From assembly GCF_003319125.1 (NCBI RefSeq), contig NZ_QOHG01000012.1:1-64000 (forward strand): a stretch of 64,000 bases of DNA. The letters are read 5' to 3'. Origin of the DNA: Blastococcus sp. TF02A-26. GTDB taxonomy: Bacteria; Actinomycetota; Actinomycetes; Mycobacteriales; Geodermatophilaceae. The first letter of the stretch is position 1. Each line of letters starts with the position of its first letter. The notes under the pieces are model-generated. The model worked only from the letters and a program-made list of their open reading frames with translations. It was not told the DNA's origin and did not search any database. This document shows positions 60,190 to 64,000 of this stretch, in pieces. A program made the translations under genes and the position numbers.

Positions 60190-61059
60190 TTACTCCTCCG
60201 ACCCGGCGAGGGTCGCCGTCGTCGGCGCGTTCACCACCAGCTGGGTCGCGCCGCGCTCGGCCAGCTCGCCGGCGAGTGGCACGTGGGCGTCCATCTCGTC
60301 GTCGGTGCCCGCGCCGGGCATGGAGTACATGATCCGGTCCGGCGCCGGCCGGCCCCGCTCGTCGGCGTACGCGCGCAGCTGTCCCACGTAGTCGGCGAAG
60401 TCCTCCAGGCCGTCCAGCGACCGGGTGCGCAGCATCGCCGAGGTGCCGGTCGGGTTGGGCACCGGCAGCCAGCCGGCGTCCAGGTCCACCACCCGGCGCA
60501 GGCTGAGCCTGCTGTTGCCGCCGATCCACAGCGGCGGCCCGCCCGGCTGCGGCGACGGCGGCATGGTCACCGTGCCCCGCGCGGAGAAGTGCAGCCCCTG
60601 GTGGGTGACCGGCTCGCCGGTCCACGCCCGGCGCAGGACCGTCACCGCCTCGTCGAACAGCGCGTTGCGCTCGTCCCAGTCGACGCCGAGGGCGTGGAAC
60701 TCCGCCTTGAGGTAGCCGGTGCCCACGCCGAGGTCGAGCCGGCCGCCGGACATCGCGTCCAGCGACGCCGTCACCTTGGCCAGGTGGAACGGGTTCCGGT
60801 AGGGGAGGACGACGAGGTAGGTGACGAGCCGGATCCGGCTGGTCGCCGCGGCGGCGAAGGCCAGGCCGAGGAACGGGTCGACCGTGTCGTGACCGCCGTG
60901 CTCCCGCCACGCCTGCGAGGGCGCCGGGTGGTCGGTCATGGTGAACCCGCTGAAGCCCGCCGCCTCGGCGACCGCGGCGAGCCGGCCGATCGCGGCGCCG
61001 TCGTAGAGCCACGAGGGCACCGGGGTGCCGTGGTAGGGGGTGCCGTAGACGACGTCCAT
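60190..61059 (-). CDS. LLM-class F420-dependent oxidoreductase
   Basis: A 289-residue luciferase-like TIM barrel. ATG 61059 is preferred because AGGAG lies ten bases upstream; ATG 61086 would overlap the ligase stop. Motifs: FTMTDHPAPSQAW near the start, LVTYLVVLPYRNPFHLAKV, and GGRLDLGVGTGYLKAEFHALGV. The family uses F420 or FMN. It ends with TAA, rare in this window, only eight bases from the convergent stop at 60181. Third gene after the SnoaL-ligase on this strand. Confidence 0.9.
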   Translation of the reverse strand: MDVVYGTPYHGTPVPSWLYDGAAIGRLAAVAEAAGFSGFTMTDHPAPSQAWREHGGHDTVDPFLGLAFAAAATSRIRLVTYLVVLPYRNPFHLAKVTASLDAMSGGRLDLGVGTGYLKAEFHALGVDWDERNALFDEAVTVLRRAWTGEPVTHQGLHFSARGTVTMPPSPQPGGPPLWIGGNSRLSLRRVVDLDAGWLPVPNPTGTSAMLRTRSLDGLEDFADYVGQLRAYADERGRPAPDRIMYSMPGAGTDDEMDAHVPLAGELAERGATQLVVNAPTTATLAGSEE

Positions 61060-61075
61060 GCCGGTGCGCTCCTGT

Positions 61076-62854
61076 TCAGTGGACATCCGGCGCGAGCCGG
61101 CGCAGTTCGTCGCGGGCGACCTTGCCCGCCGCGGCCCGGGGGAGGTCCCCGACCAGCCGCAGCCGGCGGGGGACCTTGAAGTCGGCCAGCCGCCCGGCGC
61201 ACCAGCCGACCAGCTCCGCCGCGGACGCCGAGCTCCCCGCCCGGAGGACGACGAACGCGACCGGGACCTCGCCGACCCGCTCGTCGGGCGCGCCGACCAC
61301 CGCGGCCTCGAGCACCGCGGGGTGGCTGGCGAGCACGCGCTCCACCTCGGCCGGCTGGACGTTGTACCCGCCCACGATCACCGTGTCGGCGGCCCGCCCG
61401 ACGAGGCGCACGTAGCCGTCGTCCCCGATCTCGGCGAGGTCGCCGGTGCGCAGCCAACCGTCGGCGTCCACGGCCGCCGCGGTGGCCGCGGGGTCGTCCA
61501 GGTAGCCGGCCATCACCGTCGGGCCGCGGACCTCGAGCTCCCCGCCGTCGCCGAGCCGCACCTCGACGTCGTCCACCGGGGCGCCGATCGTCCCGCAGAC
61601 CCGGTCCAGCGGGTCGCCGGGACGGGTCATCGTCACCACGCCGGTGGCCTCCGTCAGCCCGTAGGCGACGACGACGTCCGCGGCGCCGAGCTCGCCGACC
61701 ACCGCCCGCACGAGCTCGGGGGAGACGACGGCGGACCCGGTGACCACCGTCCGCAGCGCGGCGGGCCGCGGCAGGTCGCCGGAGCGGACCGCGTCGAGCA
61801 GGTGGCCGAGGACGGCGGGCGGTGCGCTCAGCACGCTCACCGGCAGGTCGCGGGCCGTCGCCACGAGCGAGCTCCGGGAGACCTCCGGCAGCAGCACGAC
61901 GGTGGCGCGGGCGGAGAACGGGGAGAGCAGGCCGGTCTTGAACCCGCCGACGTGCGCGAGCGGGTAGGTCACCGGGAAGACGTCGCCGCGGCACAGCCCC
62001 ACCGTGGCGGCCCAGCCCGCGGCGCTGACCAGCATCGGCTCCTGCCGCAGCACCACGCCCTTGGGCCGGCCGGTGCTCCCCGAGGTGAACTGGATCGCCG
62101 CGACGTCGCCCGGGTCGTGCGCGTCGTCGGTGAGCAGGTCGCGGCCGGGAGCGGCACCGACCAGGAACCGGCATGCGGCCGGGCCGAGGATGCCGCGGAC
62201 CTCCGCCGTGGTGTACCGCGGGTTGAGCGGCACGAGCACCCCGCCGGCGGCGACGACGGCGAGCATCTCCACCGCGCGGTCGAGCGTGGGCACCGCCCAC
62301 ACCGCCACCCGGTCCGCCGTCCGCAGCCCGGCCTCGGACCACGCGTCCACCCGCTCGCGCACCGCGGCGTCGAGCTCGGCGTAGGTGAGCCGCTCGTCGC
62401 CCTGCACCAGCGCGACGACCTCGGGGGCGTCCTCGGCCGCGGCGGCGAGGAGGGCGGCCACCGAGCGCGCCGGCACCCGCACCTCGCGCCGGCGGACCCG
62501 CCAGCCGGCCGGAGTGCGCACCAGGTCGTCGGCGTAGGCGCCGGCCACCAGGACCTCCCCGGCCGTGCGCACGAACCGGAACACCGAGGTCGCCGTGGCC
62601 GTGTCGCCGTCCACCCGGACGACGCGCGGTTCGACCTCGTGCCGGGTGCCGCTGCCCGGGCCGCTCGTGCCCTCCGCGCGCCGCCGGGCGGCCGCCGCGA
62701 CCACCGCGTCGACGCCGCACTGCACGTCCGCGCCCCAGCGCCAGAGCACGTCGGCCGTGTAGACGTCGCGGTAGTCGTCGGGAGCGCCCTCGTCGCCGAG
62801 GACGGCCAGCCGGAGCAGCAGCGCGCGGACCCCGGCCCGGTCGTCGACGGTCAC
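61076..62854 (-). CDS. SnoaL-like domain fused to an AMP-dependent acyl-CoA ligase
   Basis: A 592-residue fusion. Residues 1-125 are SnoaL/NTF2-like (ALLLRLAVLGDEGAPDDYRDVYTADVLWRWG, abbreviated as LGDEGAPDDYRDVYT). The ligase follows: QFTSGSTGRPKGVV P-loop, YGLTEATGVV, RTGDLAEIGDDGYV and AAAGKVARDEL with the catalytic Lys. GTG 62854 has GAGGGAG upstream. The fold pairing suggests the ligase works on a substrate that the SnoaL part binds or dehydrates (inference). Confidence 0.88.
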   Translation of the reverse strand: MTVDDRAGVRALLLRLAVLGDEGAPDDYRDVYTADVLWRWGADVQCGVDAVVAAAARRRAEGTSGPGSGTRHEVEPRVVRVDGDTATATSVFRFVRTAGEVLVAGAYADDLVRTPAGWRVRRREVRVPARSVAALLAAAAEDAPEVVALVQGDERLTYAELDAAVRERVDAWSEAGLRTADRVAVWAVPTLDRAVEMLAVVAAGGVLVPLNPRYTTAEVRGILGPAACRFLVGAAPGRDLLTDDAHDPGDVAAIQFTSGSTGRPKGVVLRQEPMLVSAAGWAATVGLCRGDVFPVTYPLAHVGGFKTGLLSPFSARATVVLLPEVSRSSLVATARDLPVSVLSAPPAVLGHLLDAVRSGDLPRPAALRTVVTGSAVVSPELVRAVVGELGAADVVVAYGLTEATGVVTMTRPGDPLDRVCGTIGAPVDDVEVRLGDGGELEVRGPTVMAGYLDDPAATAAAVDADGWLRTGDLAEIGDDGYVRLVGRAADTVIVGGYNVQPAEVERVLASHPAVLEAAVVGAPDERVGEVPVAFVVLRAGSSASAAELVGWCAGRLADFKVPRRLRLVGDLPRAAAGKVARDELRRLAPDVH

Positions 62855-62922
62855 GGCTGCTCCCTCCTCTCGCTCCACCGGTAATGATAGAGAGGAAAGA
62901 GGCGAGCGGAGGAGGAGCCGGC

Positions 62923-63954
62923 ATGGGGTTGCAGCTGGGCATGGCCCTGGGCTACTGGGACGCCGGCCCGCCACCGGGGGTGACGGCCCTGGTCACCGAG
63001 GCCGAGCGGCTGGGCTACGACTCGATATGGGCCGCGGAGGCGTACGGCTCCGACGCGCTGACCCCGCTGGCCTGGCTCGGCGCCGGGACGACGCGGGTGC
63101 GGCTGGGCACCTCGATCGCGCAGATGGCCGCCCGCACCCCCGCCGCGACCGCGATGGCGGCCATGACGATGGACCACCTCTCCGGGGGCCGCTTCGTGCT
63201 GGGGCTGGGCGCCTCCGGCCCGCAGGTCACCGAGGGCTGGTACGGCCAGCCCTATCCCAAGCCGCTGGCGCGGACCCGCGAGTACGTGCAGATCGTCCGC
63301 ACGCTGATCGCCCGCGGGCGATCGGAGTTCGCCGGCGAGCACTTCCGGCTCCCCGTGCCGGGTGGGACGGGCCTGGGCAAGCCGCTGCGGTCGACCCTGC
63401 ACCCGCTGCGCACCGACCTCCCGATCGTGCTGGCCGCCGAGGGGCCGAAGAACGTGGCGCTGGCGGCGGAGATCGCCGACGGGTGGCTGGCGATGTTCTA
63501 CAGCCCCTATGACGACGCCCACTACCGCGCGGCGCTGGCCGAGGGGTTCGCCCGCGAGGGTGCCCGGCGCACCGCCCGGGACTTCGAGGTCGTCTGCCGG
63601 GTCAACGTGGTGGTCGACGACGACGTCGAGGCCGCGGCCGACCGGGTCCGGCCGTACCTGGCCCTCTACATCGGGGGGATGGGTGCGCGCGGCGCCAACT
63701 TCCACTACGAGGTGTTCGCCCGCATGGGCTTCGAGGCCGAGTGCGCGCGCATCCAGGACCTCTACCTGGCCGGCCGCAGGGACGAGGCCGCGGCCGCCGT
63801 GACGACGACGATGGTCGAGCGGGTGGCCCTGGTCGGCCCGCGGGCGAAGATCGCCGAGGAGCTCACCGTCTGGAAGGGCTCCCTGCTCACCACCATGACG
63901 GTCTCCGCGGACGTCGCCCAGCTGGCCACCATCGCCGAGCTCGTGCACGGCTGA
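62923..63954 (+). CDS. LLM-class F420-dependent oxidoreductase
   Basis: A 343-residue enzyme of the F420-dependent methylene-tetrahydromethanopterin-reductase-like group: ALGYWDAGPPPG, YDSIWAAEAYGSDALTPLAWLGAGT, LSGGRFVLGLGASGPQVTEGWYGQPY. ATG 62923 follows GGAGGAGGAG. It is divergent from the SnoaL-ligase, with AT-rich GGTAATGATAGAG (62880-62892) in the gap. Unlike the 60190 enzyme it is full length for the subgroup. Substrate unknown. Confidence 0.92.
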   Translation: MGLQLGMALGYWDAGPPPGVTALVTEAERLGYDSIWAAEAYGSDALTPLAWLGAGTTRVRLGTSIAQMAARTPAATAMAAMTMDHLSGGRFVLGLGASGPQVTEGWYGQPYPKPLARTREYVQIVRTLIARGRSEFAGEHFRLPVPGGTGLGKPLRSTLHPLRTDLPIVLAAEGPKNVALAAEIADGWLAMFYSPYDDAHYRAALAEGFAREGARRTARDFEVVCRVNVVVDDDVEAAADRVRPYLALYIGGMGARGANFHYEVFARMGFEAECARIQDLYLAGRRDEAAAAVTTTMVERVALVGPRAKIAEELTVWKGSLLTTMTVSADVAQLATIAELVHG

Positions 63955-63967
63955 GCCCGGGCACCGC

Positions 63968-64000
63968 TCAGTCCTCGACCAGCTCCAGCGCCGCCACCGG
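63968..64000 (-). CDS. C-terminal end of an unidentified gene
   Basis: The last ten codons before a TGA at 63970-63968 read PVAALELVED. The gene enters from beyond the right edge, converging on the LLM gene. Too little is present to name it. Confidence 0.3.
   Translation of the reverse strand, partial: PVAALELVED

Overview
The window comes from a very GC-rich actinobacterium. GTG starts are frequent, genes overlap through GTGA/ATGA junctions, -10 boxes look like TAGCGT/TAGCCT, there are F420-type LLM oxidoreductases, DUF4333/PASTA lipoproteins and many Pro-Ala linkers. The style suggests Geodermatophilaceae or a close relative; that placement is inference, since there is no rRNA or marker gene to confirm it. 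I saw no tRNA, rRNA or CRISPR array.

Layout. 0-5.4 kb is an accessory strip of visibly lower GC: the end of an IS3-like element abutting what looks like a truncated gene, a PLD-helicase-DUF3427 protein, and a secreted thermonuclease. 5.5-13.4 kb holds small envelope genes, an ADP-ribosylglycohydrolase/phosphatase fusion flanked by two paralogous mini-genes, an Ltp-like lipoprotein, a PfkB kinase, a DUF4407 membrane operon and a decayed VapBC-like toxin-antitoxin pair. 13.6-17.7 kb has two DHA2 drug exporters around a TetR regulator. 17.7-21.5 kb is a tightly coupled five-gene cassette: Ycf46-like AAA+ ATPase, DUF1257, DUF2997, a helix-hairpin-helix membrane protein and a radical-SAM activase-like protein. 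It is the best candidate here for a poorly described system. 21.8-26.7 kb has an NlpC/P60 hydrolase, a PASTA lipoprotein, an SMP-30 lactonase and a MmyB-type regulator divergent from an SDR. 26.7-28.8 kb is an intein-containing RtcB RNA ligase.

28.9-64 kb is a long catabolic region: a GH13 hydrolase with an alpha/beta hydrolase and an epoxide hydrolase; two complete three-subunit molybdenum hydroxylases; seven SDR/Rossmann dehydrogenases; two CoA ligases; enoyl-CoA hydratase; a two-subunit acyl-CoA dehydrogenase pair; an amidohydrolase-aldolase-RraA run; an esterase/Baeyer-Villiger monooxygenase/SDR operon; an MBL-Rieske fusion; and two F420-type LLM enzymes, with ArsR and TetR regulators. 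Together these look like activation, ring-ketone oxidation, lactone cleavage and beta-oxidation of one or more cyclic or terpenoid/steroid-like substrates. The substrate cannot be named from sequence.

Notable details: one base at the monooxygenase/SDR junction removes both a stop and a start codon; a palindromic intergenic repeat occurs twice; the ATPase and the HhH protein of the five-gene cassette share a C-terminal GR[FV]VDF tail; and a TetR gene has matching CTGAGCG-N-NGTTCAG sites in front of itself and its neighbour.
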